Positions 48,283 to 58,800 of a stretch of 64,000 nt of DNA are shown piece by piece. Every line of letters starts with the position of its first letter. Positions within the stretch are counted from its first letter, which is position 1. Both the position numbers and the translations under genes were made by a program. Source of the DNA: Phoebastria nigripes. Its lineage: Eukaryota; Chordata; Aves; Procellariiformes; Diomedeidae. Below the pieces are notes generated by a model that saw only the letters and a program-made list of their open reading frames with translations, had not been told where the DNA came from and made no database searches. The stretch is taken from contig JAYKAV010002977.1 of NCBI GenBank assembly GCA_035582835.1, positions 867,792-931,791 of the forward strand. The letters are read 5' to 3'.

Positions 48283-51200
48283 GTCAGTCTAGAGCTTGAG
48301 TTATGTACACTTTGGTAAGTTTATTTTTTCTCAGAATAATTACTTTATGAGAAGGGACCACATGTGCTAATACATGAAAATCAGAAGCATAAAGGGTGGA
48401 ATAGGAAGTCTTGGTCCGAATGTATTGAGTACCCACTCTGCGTGCTCTGTGTTAAGCCACTTTCAGTCAATGCATCTGAACAGTTTAGTCCTGTACTCCC
48501 TGTAAATGGGGAAACTTCCTCAAGCTACAAAATGAAGATGATTCTACTAACACACAAGGGGAGGAATTTTGTAAAGATTGGGATGGAGGTGTCCAGAAGT
48601 GTTCAGCACTGAACAAACTGCATTCCCGTCACTGTCTTCAGTGGGAGCAGAGTTTGATAACGACTGTGTCTGATACTCCGCACATTAGGAGAGCAGCTGA
48701 AAGTTGTAAATCACAACAGGAATGTTATCAGGCCAGCACAGAATTCTCACAACACAAGAAGTAAAAATGGTGAGGAGAATTTTGGTGAACATGAAATACA
48801 TATGTAGCTACATCAATGTGTTAATGCAAAAACTTACTCTTTTTTTTTTTTTTTTTTTTTTTAAGATTCTTCAGGTGCAAGTAAATACATAGACAACAGT
48901 GGAATTTTTTCTGACCACTGCTATAGCGTCTGTTCTATGAAACAGCCAGATATAAAGTTTTCTGAAAACAGAGGTAAGAGTACATTTTGGGGTTTTGTTC
49001 TGCAATTCTTTACTAAGTGTATCATGCTCCTATTCATAGAAGTAAATAGAACACAAAATATGTAATGGATGACTTCTGAGTATTGTTGTGATCTGATAAT
49101 GCCTTAGACTGGTGGAAGGTTGTTTACTCGTTGTAACTGAAATACAATTTTCAAAGTAGAAACGATGACCACAAAAAGATCCTTCCATTTTACAGCATTT
49201 CTAATGATGATTAGACTGACTGACCTAAATGTCCACTCTGACTTACCTAAATATCCACTAGCTAGGTAATGTAAAGCTGATGTAAACAATCGTAAGAGTT
49301 CAGATGGAATTTTCCAGCAATTGCATTGAACCGTACTTACGGAAGACAAAATGCCTTTTTATACAACATCCACTAACGGATGTAAAGTTTAGCAGAGCAA
49401 ACGTGAGGATGGATTTTTATTATATTTATTTTTCTTTTCACTCTAACAAATTAGCCAGCAAGTCTTCAGAAGTCTTACAAAGTATTATATTTTAGAATGC
49501 AATGTCCAGGAATATTTAAGAGTATTTTTTAAAATTGTGTCTTACAAATGTAAAGTTTTATTTAAGGATTTTAAGTTTTTTCCAGTATAATTAATTTACT
49601 TTTTTTTTGCTGAAATTTTAAAGACAGAGTTGCCACCTTTTGAATTATTTTGTTGTCTTCTGCATGGAAATAATTCCTGAGGTATTTATGGTTACTTTCT
49701 TTAATGTAGGCTATGATGTGATTAGTATATAAAGATAAATTTATGCAACTAGAATAAGTAAATAGTAAATAAGATCTATGGTTAAAGAATCATGATGATG
49801 CTAGTATAGACAAACGATGACAAGAATATCCTTCTTTTATCTTTGCAGGTAGATTCCATAGTCCTGTGCAGAGCCTAGACACAGATGATGATGGGAGTCC
49901 AGTGCATGCTGGGACTTCTCAGTGGAGTGGGTCACATTCCAACGTTGTGGGGTTGCACTATACAGACCCTAAAAAGAAGGATAAAGGTAAAGGTAAATGT
50001 GTATTTGCATTGTAGGTGCTGGGAAGCTGGAGAGCACGGCTGCTGGCTTTTTATGTAACTTTTTGGCTTTGACAGAAGAGGCGAAGGATTTGTAGTTTAT
50101 GTTATTTATTTGTTAGTTAAACATAATATGTAGTCTGGCTGGGGAAGAATAACTGCTTTTTGCATTTGTAAGCTGCTACAACTAACTGAAAAGTTAAATA
50201 TGGACCCAGGTGTTTTGCAGGGTTTTTTTAACCTTTTGCTTTTATTTTCTATTTCCTCCTGCAGATAAAGGCACTAATAATGGAATGTGCAGAGACTTAT
50301 GTGATTCACCTATATTCAGTGACAGCCCTACAGAAGAAGAGAAGCCTCTAGATATTCAAACTGTAGAAATTTCTACAACAGAAGTGAATGCTGTAGAAGT
50401 TCACGATATAGAAACACAAACTGTGTCACCTGAGAAGCTAGAAGCTGAGGACCTAGAGGAAGTCCCTCTGGAAACCTGTAAAATCTTTGAGAAGAACCAG
50501 GCTTTGAATATCACAGCTCAACAGAAATGGCCTTTGCTGAGAGCCAACAGCAGTGGCTTATACAAGTGTGAGCTCTGTGACTTTAATAGCAAGTACTTCT
50601 CTGATTTAAAGCAGCACATGATCCTGAAACATAAGACGTGTACAGACACTCATGTCTGTAAAGTTTGTAAAGAAAGCTTCTCCAGCAAAGTGCAGCTCAT
50701 TGAACATGTAAAACTACATGAGGAGGATCCGTACATCTGTAAATATTGCGATTACAAAACAGTGATATTTGAGAATCTGAGTCAGCACATAGCAGACACT
50801 CACTTCAATGACCACCTTTATTGGTGTGAGCAGTGCGATATGCAGTTCTCCTCAAGCAGCGAGTTGTACCTGCACTTCCAGGAACACAGCTGTGACGAGC
50901 AGTATTTGTGTCAGTTCTGTGAGCATGAAACAAATGATCCAGAAGATCTGCATAGCCACGTGGTGAACGAACATGCATGTCGACTGATAGAGTTAAGCGA
51001 CAGCTATAATAACAAGGAGCGCGGACAGTACAGTCTCATAAACAAAATCAGTTTTGACAAATGCAAAAACTTCTTTGTATGCCAAGTGTGCGGCTTTAGG
51101 AGCAGGCTGCATACAAATGTCAACAGGCACGTAGCAATTGAACATACCAAAATATTCCCTCATGTTTGTGATGACTGTGGGAAGGGCTTTTCAGGTATGT

Positions 51201-51412
51201 TGGAATATTGCAAGCATTTAAGCTCTCATTTATCTGAAGGGATTTATTTGTGTCAATACTGTGAATATTCAACAGGACAGATTGAAGACCTTAAAACTCA
51301 TTTGGATTTCAGGCATTCAGCAGACTTACCTCATAAATGTACCGATTGTTTAATGAGGTTTGGAAATGAAAAAGATCTTTTAAGTCATCTTCAGATACAT
51401 GAGACAGCTTGA
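48225..51412 (+). CDS. ZNF639: ZNF639 (ZASC1), nine-finger C2H2 zinc-finger protein, 4 coding exons
   Basis: Four GT-AG exons (48225-48282, 48866-48973, 49849-49986 or 49992, 50265-51412) give 483 or 485 aa; human has 485. The N-terminus MNEHPKKRKRKTLHPSRYS holds a basic nuclear-localisation-like cluster, as in human ZNF639. Residues about 50-185 form an acidic, weakly conserved linker. From about residue 201 to the end are nine C2H2 fingers, the first YKCELC...H-H and the last HKCTDC...H-H. They lack the TGEKP linkers of tandem KRAB-type fingers, and no KRAB, SCAN or BTB domain is present. The family is a nuclear DNA-binding transcriptional regulator; human ZASC1 has been linked to alpha-N-catenin binding. 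Finger sequences are nearly identical to human. The gene sits downstream of PIK3CA and about 4.4 kb upstream of MFN1, as in mammals. Confidence 0.97.
48839..48862 (+). repeat. Poly(T) run serving as a polypyrimidine tract
   Basis: An uninterrupted run of about 24 T ends three bases before the AAG acceptor of ZNF639 coding exon 2. Its length may be unreliable in the assembly and polymorphic in the population. Confidence 0.85.
48866..48973 (+). CDS. ZNF639: ZNF639 coding exon 2
   Basis: 108 nt encoding DSSGASKYIDNSGIFSDHC then YSVCSMKQPDIKFSENR. The GIFSDHCYSVCSM stretch matches human and fixes the frame. A long T-run directly precedes the acceptor and forms its polypyrimidine tract. Donor GTAAGA. 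Confidence 0.95.
49849..49992 (+). CDS. ZNF639: ZNF639 coding exon 3 with tandem donors
   Basis: Starts after TTTGCAG and encodes GRFHSPVQSLDTDDDGSP onward to DPKKKDK. Two donors lie 6 nt apart: AAAG|GTAAAG (exon end 49986) and AAAG|GTAAAT (exon end 49992). Both keep the frame and differ by a Gly-Lys pair. The region aligns poorly with human, so the intended donor cannot be settled by homology; total length 485 with the distal donor equals human. Confidence 0.85.
50265..51412 (+). CDS. ZNF639: ZNF639 coding exon 4 (acidic linker and all nine zinc fingers)
   Basis: 1148 nt from acceptor TCCTGCAG to TGA. It begins KGTNNGMCRDLCDSP, passes an acidic linker (VEVHDIETQTVS, EAEDLEEVPLE) and the conserved block ALNITAQQKWPLLRANSSG, then nine fingers of the form C-x2-C-x12-H-x3-5-H. 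The open frame extends upstream to 50210, but that part is intron. Confidence 0.97.
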
Positions 51413-53365
51413 TTACTTTCTTTCCCTGTAATCAATTTGTTAGAATTGGAATTAATTTCCAGTCACTAAAATGTGATATTAAATACAATTTTAACAGCAA
51501 TTACACAATTCTAATGTTTTTATATCAGCAAAGCATGTATAACAGCTTGGTGTTGTGAATTTCCTTACCTAGGGGTTTCAGTAGGAATAATCACCTTACA
51601 GTGTGATGGATCAGACTTTGGGGGGAGGGACAGTGGGAGTAGTTGCATGTTGTAATAGCAATTCTGATGGTCATCCCGCACTTTCACATCTAATGCACAA
51701 GAGCAGCTCTCTCGAGTTTAAAAAGGGACAAAGAGAAAGCCAACATCTAGTTCCATGCTTAAGTAATGCCATGCTGATCTCAACTGCATATCCAGCTCAT
51801 GTTACCCTCTGTGGCAGCAGGTCGTTGTGCTGATGTTTAGCAAATTGCACTAGCCTGCCAAGGATAAGGGTGTTCCAAAAATTCCCAGGCGTGGACGTCT
51901 CCAAATTCACATACCAGCCTGCACTTCCCACCTCATCCTCTTGATAAGCTTTTAAAATTGTCCTGTTTTTCTCTTGGGGTACATATCCGACCTCATCATT
52001 CACTTTCTTTGTTCAGTATTTAATTTCAACTCCTGTCTGTGGGACTATCCAACAGCCTTCTCTTTCACACATTTACTGCAGACCTCCCACATGATTTTTG
52101 TCTCCTTTATTTACTTTCGGTTCTTATCTTTTAATGCACCAAGTAGACACATACTGCTTGTGTGTAGATTGGGTCATGTTTTATGGAGTAATTGTAAGGG
52201 AATTTGCAAAGTGATCCAGCTGAAAATGTACAGAGTGTGATTTTTCGTATCTAAAATCCTAATTTAGCTCTCACTGAAATGATGTATGTCACCAACCTCA
52301 TTTAGAGCAAGCCTCTATTAGTTTATATTATTATAATTCTGTATACTTATAATTAGTTTTCCACTGCTAATAGTATGAGGACAGTTATTTTAATTCTGTA
52401 CATTTTAAACTTCTATATACTGGTTTAAAACACTGGTACAGTACAAAAATTTTATTAACTTTAATCACTTTCAAATGATTTCACACATCTGTTCAGATTA
52501 GATAGTGCTGTCCTGCTATTACAATCATTATAAGTGAATTTTTACAATTCATTCTGTAGCTGTATTTCTGAGTGGGTACTTGAATGGATAAAAATAAGGG
52601 TGATGTCATTTAGATTGTGCTAGTTATCAGGGTGAAATTACCCATAAATTAGTGGTGGAGTTTACATTTCTTCCTGCATTGATTGTAAATTTGTAATGTA
52701 AGATTGTCTAATGCAAGCTTTGTATAGATACAATTAATGTATAAAACATTTCTTGATCAGTGAGATTTGGTGTTAGTAGCTTCAAGGTGTGCAAGGGTCT
52801 TTTGATTTGATTTTTAAAGCTAAGGATAAAAATTGGCTGACTGTAGTCAGTTTGTGGAAGTTCTAATTTCTAGAGAAGTATTTCTGGGAAGTCTGCTATG
52901 AACCGGTTAGCGTATGTTTCTTTGTAGGAGGCAAGACCATTTTTGTTATTTTGAAATGCTGATTTACTACTAAGTCTTCTGTGTAGTCATTGAAAAGGGC
53001 AACCTGATGGTGCCCTGACTGTATTTTATTAGTCTGTTGTATAGAGAATTATAATGCCTGTGGTAGAATTGCTAATTTCCTATTTTGAACACATTCATCC
53101 TGGCTGGCTTAAAATGGTAGCAATAATACAGTTAACAAAGCACTAATAAGAATTATTTTATATATGGAAAGTTAATTTTGTTCATATGGGTATAACTGAG
53201 AGGGGGGAATGCTGGTTCTCTTAAAACCCTGCTCTTGGTGACGACACACGGGTGGAATGGCACAGTTGAGCTCTGGAGAGAAAGCCGCTCCAGGGGACAG
53301 TGACAAGAAGTGGAAAAAAGACATTTAAAACACCCCAAAAAATAAATAAGTGGGCTTAAGAAGTA
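51413..53365 (+). other. ZNF639: ZNF639 3' UTR (end approximate)
   Basis: AT-rich sequence without a credible reading frame. The best canonical poly(A) signal is AATAAA at 53341-53346, followed by the TG-rich GTATGTATGTTTGTATAG. A variant TATAAA at about 52741, followed by GTGAGATTTGGTGTTAG, could give a shorter transcript. Confidence 0.45.
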
Positions 53366-54740
53366 TGTATGTTTGTATAGACCAGCACTGTGTCCCGTAC
53401 AGGAAAGGTGGTCTACTTGTAAAAGCACAGAGCCCTGTGATACAGCAAACTTGCTTGTTGACTCCTGAATAACTTCATGTCTATCTTTGAGTTGTGTTAT
53501 TTCTAATCTCTAAACTGGGAATGAAAAGAATACCCCATAGGAATGTTATGAAGCCAAATCATTCCTTGCTAAAATGCACCCCACAGTGTCTAATTAGGAA
53601 ATATATTCAACTTTGTCTTAGGTTGGATTTTATAAATGAGGGACTAATGTTAGTATTTTCTTTTTAATATCTGTCAGAAAGTAAATGGAAGCGTACAGTA
53701 GCAGCTTGTCTCATTTTACCTTAGTAGGAACACAAGTAGGATGTCAGCTCCCACATGATCAGCATGCTAAAGCAAGAAAGATAATAAGTAGTAGGAAAAA
53801 TAGGTAATGAGTGGAGTCTGTCTAGAAGTTGGAAGGCCAAAAGGATTGACTGTACATGCCAAGGACAGTATGTTGTTCCCATTGAAGGGAAGACAAGAGT
53901 TTGGTTTATTTACGTGAAGCGCTGAAGTGGAAGGTCAGTGCTCTGACATTGCTGCACCGAGGTGAACTGAAAGCATGTGAATGCAGCTGGTCTGATACTG
54001 CCGGAGACTTCAGTCTTCTTTAACCCTATGGCTTGAGCAATTCATCTCAGTCTTGAATGAGATATGTTAACTGTAGCAATCAGAAGTATACCAGTATTTT
54101 CCCCCCCCCCCCCCAAGACACTCGTAAGTGTATCAAATTCAGTTGTTGTTGTTCATTACACTGATACCTGCAAGGTTCATCTGCTTCAGGAACAGCATTC
54201 TAACTAGAAGCTATACAAAATCATGAGATTGGTTTGGGAAGAATTTTGTACTTGGAAGTAATTTGTATTTGATTCTTTGCTTTTCAGACTTTTGAGCCTT
54301 TAAGTTAGATGTGTGTCGTGTATTTCAGCTTCCTCGATCATGTTTGTTACTGAACAAAAGAACTTTTTTTATATGAAAGATTCTGTTGACTTCTGTTTCT
54401 TTTGTTAAGAAACTTAACAAAATTCGAATCCCACCAATTATTGCAAGAACTTAAAATACAACAAATTAGTAACTTTCAAATAACGTGTTCTCTATAATGT
54501 TTGTTGTCGTTGATTTTCATTGTTTGTGGTTGTTCTCATTTTCTTATGCTCTTGTATCAAATGTATAAATTTATCAGTGCTTTTTAACACTTGAAAGTAC
54601 TTGGCGTTTGTCATTTTAGCTGACTTTGATTAAACTATGGTGCTGACAGTATGCAGGAATACAAAGCCATGCTTCGTTGTCTTTATTTTAGATCCCCATG
54701 AACGTGTTGGAGGGCTCGGAGGCCGAGTTCATCATTTCAG
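53366..54740. other. ZNF639-MFN1 intergenic spacer
   Basis: No gene or transposon recognised. It contains a run of 14 C at 54101-54114, preceded by four T. The MFN1 CpG island begins at its right edge. Confidence 0.6.
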
Positions 54741-54996
54741 GTGTACAGGGGCAGGCACTATGTAAGCTCAGACGCCCTCCACCTCACGGGGCCTCCCGCC
54801 GCCGCTGCACTCCGCAGCGCGCAGCGTCCTCCAAAAAGCCAGAGAGCAGCGTGCAGAGCTCTTGGCTGCCGTCCCTGGGTGACTTTCCCNGCTCCTCTTC
54901 CCGGGGCCGAGGGGGTATTTCCCCTATCAGCCCGGGCCCGCCTCCATTTCACAAGCAGCCGCACCGCCTCTCCCCGCCCCTCCTCTGCCCTCGCTG

Positions 54997-55007
54997 AAGA
55001 TGGCGGC
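54997..55007 (+). promoter_or_regulatory. YY1 site 1
   Basis: AAGATGGCGGC is an exact match to the YY1 consensus AANATGGCGGC in the orientation usual near transcription starts. Confidence 0.7.
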
Positions 55008-55033
55008 CGCCCAGCCCCCTTGGGCCCGCAGTA

Positions 55034-55044
55034 AAAATGGCGGC
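55034..55044 (+). promoter_or_regulatory. YY1 site 2
   Basis: AAAATGGCGGC is a second exact YY1 consensus match, same orientation, 37 bp downstream of the first. Confidence 0.7.
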
Positions 55045-55087
55045 CCCCACCGCCCCCCCGGCAGGTCTGGGAGCGGGGTGAGGCGAG

Positions 55088-55103
55088 GCGGAAGCGGAAG
55101 TGA
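55088..55103 (+). promoter_or_regulatory. Tandem ETS/GABP (NRF-2) sites
   Basis: GCGGAAGCGGAAGTGA holds two GCGGAAG repeats 6 bp apart. The second is a good GABP site (CGGAAGTG). Tandem GABP sites are characteristic of nuclear genes for mitochondrial proteins. Confidence 0.6.
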
Positions 55104-55177
55104 TGTCCGCCCCCCGTCCCGGCGGTGGCGGGCCAGGAGGAGGCGGCGGCGGTGAAGGCCCCGCTAGCGGCGCGGTG

Positions 55178-55190
55178 GTTGCCGGGTAAC
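55178..55190 (+). promoter_or_regulatory. RFX X-box
   Basis: GTTGCCGGGTAAC consists of GTTGCC and GGTAAC, both exact half-sites, separated by one base, within the allowed 0-3 spacing of RFX X-boxes. It lies about 20 bp before the inferred exon 1 donor, so it would be near or in the 5' UTR. Confidence 0.55.
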
Positions 55191-55211
55191 GGTGGAGCGA
55201 GCCGGGGCTCC

Positions 55212-55777
55212 GTAAGTGACCGGGGGCGGGCAGGGCCGCGGGCCGCCCGCTGCCCTTGCGGCCTGACCCCTCGCCCTGCCCGGGGGCGCCGCGCGGGGCC
55301 GCCCCGACCTCGGGTCCTCGCCGTCCCCTGAGCGGTGGGCGGCCGCCGCGGCACCTCCCCCGGGTGGTGGCGGGGGCAGGGCCTGCCGGGGCGGCCGAGG
55401 GGAGCCGCGGGCCTGTCCTTGCTGGGCCGAGGGGACGGCGCTGACCTCCAAGCGGTGGAGAGNTTGTGAGCCGCGTTTTATGAGGGGAAAGTCTCGTATT
55501 TGGAGAACAGGCCGCACCAAATCGGTTTTAAACCTGGCCCCGAGCCTCGTGAGCCGCTGTGGGCGCGTGTGGTGAGGGGAAGTGGTGAGAGTTTGACAGG
55601 GTAATAGAACCAGCATAAACTAAGCTTACTGGCATTCATTGTGGTTTGGAGTTTTGGTTTTGTTTTGGGTTTAGTTTTGTTTTTTTTTTCTTAAATGACT
55701 GGGTGAGAAGTGTATGACTTTTCACGTACACAGGTGTACTGAGTGTTTTGGTCACTTTTACGTAACTTTCGTTGCAG
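55212..55777 (+). other. MFN1: MFN1 intron 1
   Basis: Bounded by GTAAGT at 55212 and TTTCGTTGCAG at 55767-55777. Its first half is the tail of the CpG island. A T-rich tract at about 55680-55692 follows. The short distance is typical of avian genes. Confidence 0.65.
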
Positions 55778-55784
55778 TTGCATA

Positions 55785-55899
55785 ATGGCAGAAGCTACTG
55801 TCTCTCCACTGAAGCACTTTGTGCTGGCTAAAAAGACAATCACTGCTATCTTNGACCAGCTGCTGGACTATGTCACTGAGGGAGCAACTTTTGTGGAAG
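55785..55899 (+). CDS. MFN1: MFN1 coding exon 1 (aa 1-39, N-terminal helix)
   Basis: 115 coding nt; exon starts at 55778 after GTTGCAG with 7 leader bases (TTGCATA). It encodes [19 protein letters not shown] followed by [19 protein letters not shown]. The donor is the weak GTTAGC (AAG|GTTAGC). Confidence 0.95.
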
Positions 55900-58800
55900 G
55901 TTAGCTTTCGACTTAAACACAAGGGTCTTGTCTGTTGCTTTGAATATGTTTTATGACAGCGCAGTGTACATTACNATATATGTCAGTATGCTGTTTGTGT
56001 AAGCATGTGCCTTCAGATATAGTCATGTTTTTCATATGACACTGATTTTTTCAACTTGGGCTAGCAGGAACGTGTAGGATGGTTACATATACGAAAAGCT
56101 GATTGCATCGCTTGGGCTGGTATCCTAGCCTCCTTTCCATGAGGATGAAAGCTTAACCACTCCAGCGTTTATAGCNCTGTTGCAGTTTCTTTTGCATAGA
56201 AGAAAGGACAAACAGGTTCTCCCATTATGCAGTAGGAAAGTAGATCAATATGATGTAACGCGAAAAACCGCTGGTTACACCCTCAGAAGTTTCAGCAACG
56301 TGGAGGCACATGTGTTGCTACATGGAGTTGGTTGCTCATCAGCCCAGTGAGCTCTGCAGGGAGAAGACAGCCCAGCCTAGCTGGTGTATCCGTGAGAGGT
56401 CCCGTCTTTCCTTTCTGAAGGAAGCAGGTGTCACATAAAGCGGGGCAAATCAGCACAGCAGGCTGTGTTCACAGGGTTATTGAATCCAGCAGTTAAAACG
56501 TTGATTAATCTGAAGTGATTTATGTCATGATTTCACAAGTGCTTGTGCTGGAGCTGTTAAGTGACAAGGGCTAATATNAGTGTCTGTAGTGGGGTTTTGT
56601 TTGTTTTGGTTTTTTACCACTGTGTAATTAAAATTTACACAGATCTTTGTTGGCATGTGAAGTACTGATAATCTGTATCTTGTATCCTGGAGCACGTACT
56701 CTGTGCGTGGTTGCTTTTATGTTACTCTTTTTCTATGTGTAGCAACATACAGGAACCCAGAGCTTGAACATGTAGCAACAGAAGATGAACTGGCGAAAAT
56801 ACAGGCATATAAAAATAAGTTAGCAGTCATCGGTGAGGTGCTTTCGCGGAGACACATGAAGGTGGCATTTTTTGGCAGGTAATGAACGGAATTACCAGAA
56901 CTTAATTCGATCTTCCTTTTTTTTTTTTTTTTTTTTCTCTTGCAGGGCTTAGCGTCTGTATTTCTAATTTAAGTGCACTGGAATTAGTGCTTCATCTTAG
57001 AATTATTGTTTGAAATATCATACATAAAAACCAAGTTCACTCTTATCTAATCGATGCTGAATATTTCTTTGATGCTGTCTTGCTTTGTGACTGTAGATTA
57101 ATTATGTATATCTTGTTACATATTTTTCATTGATAAACTTTGTAAAATAATTATCCTGTATAGATCCATTATTTGACTTAGGAAGGTCTGAGTTTGTCGT
57201 CATCTTCTCCAGAATGGCTTTTCTTTTTTTAACATGGTGGTTTTTTTTGTTTAATATCTTTGTTTTACTGGACTATTACTGTTGAGAACTTTTGTTTGTG
57301 TTTGATCACAAGTACTGAAAAATTTTGAGCTGTTTATGTTTCCGTATATAAGCAGCTGAAGAAAAAGAGAGTTAGAGACGGTTGCCTTGTTGGTTGTATC
57401 ATTAGTCTGATAGATCTGTGTGATGGTTATAAGGGATAACAGTAACAATGTACTGTATGGCTTACAGATCAATCTGAATGAAGCTATGAATTTCTGCTTT
57501 TCTGAATGACTGATTAGGAAAAGTTCTAGTTCACAGTCCTTGGTGGTATTACTACATTAGATAGCATTTCCAAAGTTATGGGTGATTTAAATTCACTTCT
57601 GTTCTTAAAAAAAAAAAAAAAAAAGTATTTCCAGTATTAGAAAATTTTTAACTTTGGTCAGCTTGGGATCATCTCAGCTATACTTTTTTTATTTTTGCGG
57701 CAGGAAGAAAGGGACTTAAAAAGAAAGGTATTTGTTGCACCTGAAATGTGTTACTACATAAGAAGTATTCTACAGAGATGCTGTCAGGTGTATAGGCCCA
57801 AAGCAGTGAGGTTTTATGTGTCTCTGCCTGTACGTATTGTGGTTTGCATTTCAGTCTCATCTTAGTGGAAAAGTCTTAACTTCAGTGAGAAATTTTGATT
57901 GGGTCTTAACGCTTCCAATAAATGTCTGCATTCCAAACATTGTGCCATTCTGTTCCTATAAAATTTGGAGGGTGTAGAAAGATGATGAAAATCTGCCTTA
58001 CCAAATGTGAAGTCAGATATAAAATAGTGAAGTCCTTCTAAAAGACTACGGTTCCAGTGCTTTTATCTGCCTGGTTAGTCTGGGGTCTGTTAGTCCACTT
58101 TGCTTCAGGAAGATTGATTTTTCTGTGCTTAAATTTAAGCATGTGGTTACATATTTTTTCTGCAGTATGAATCTTCATGTTTTAGTTCTACAAATTCTGT
58201 AATAGTATTGGAAAAAATGGGTACAACAGTGGTCTTACCTTCATTTTGCTAAAAATAGTTCAGCTACTTAAAGAAAAACAGTAAAAGGATCTGGGATAAA
58301 GAAATTAGTTATATCTCAGCCTTGATATTTCACAAAGTTAAAAGTCAAATACATTTACAAGCTGTGATGTGTGATAAAAGTTGTTTTTGCAAAGGGCAGA
58401 AGTTCAGAGCAGGAAAAAGAGAATTTAACTCTCCTATTGGCATTTTGAATAAATTTGAAAACTGTTGTACAGTGAGCACTGAACTTTTTCTACAAGAGGT
58501 AGCTCAAAAATGAGTTATAGTCTATGTAACTTCATACTGTTGTGTAATAGTTAAACCTCAAATATTTATGGGTGAGGGGTAGAGGGTTAGTGCGAAGTAG
58601 GACATTGCTCAGAATTTCAAGTTCTTGCAGAATCTTGAGTTGGTGACCAGTTTCTCTTAATCAACAGGGTTTTGGTTAATTCAGCTACCTCTTCTTTCTG
58701 AAATAAGGACAAGACTAAGTTCCATTATTAAAGACAGCATTTGCATTATGAGGATTATGCACAAGAAATGAATTTGAGGGGGTTTTGCACATTTTTACAC

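Larger units (their letters stand above)
54760..55600 (+). promoter_or_regulatory. MFN1: CpG-island promoter and noncoding exon 1 of MFN1
   Basis: The sequence becomes strongly GC- and CpG-rich from about 54760 to 55600, with no TATA box. Within 200 bp are two YY1 consensus sites, a tandem ETS/GABP site and an X-box. A strong donor, CTCC|GTAAGT at 55211/55212, probably ends noncoding exon 1, which would be spliced to 55778. A long minus-strand frame across the island reflects composition, not a gene; divergent transcription is possible but not shown. Confidence 0.82.

Noticed and set aside
50210..50264. Upstream ATG in frame with the ZNF639 zinc-finger exon, which would give a 400-aa protein
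   Set aside because: The bases before 50265 form a pyrimidine-rich acceptor TTTCCTCCTGCAG, and the upstream exons join in frame with a conserved N-terminus.
54758..55354. 198-codon minus-strand open frame across the MFN1 CpG island
   Set aside because: Pro/Arg/Ala/Gly-rich translation typical of GC-rich promoter DNA; no homology signal and it overlaps promoter motifs.
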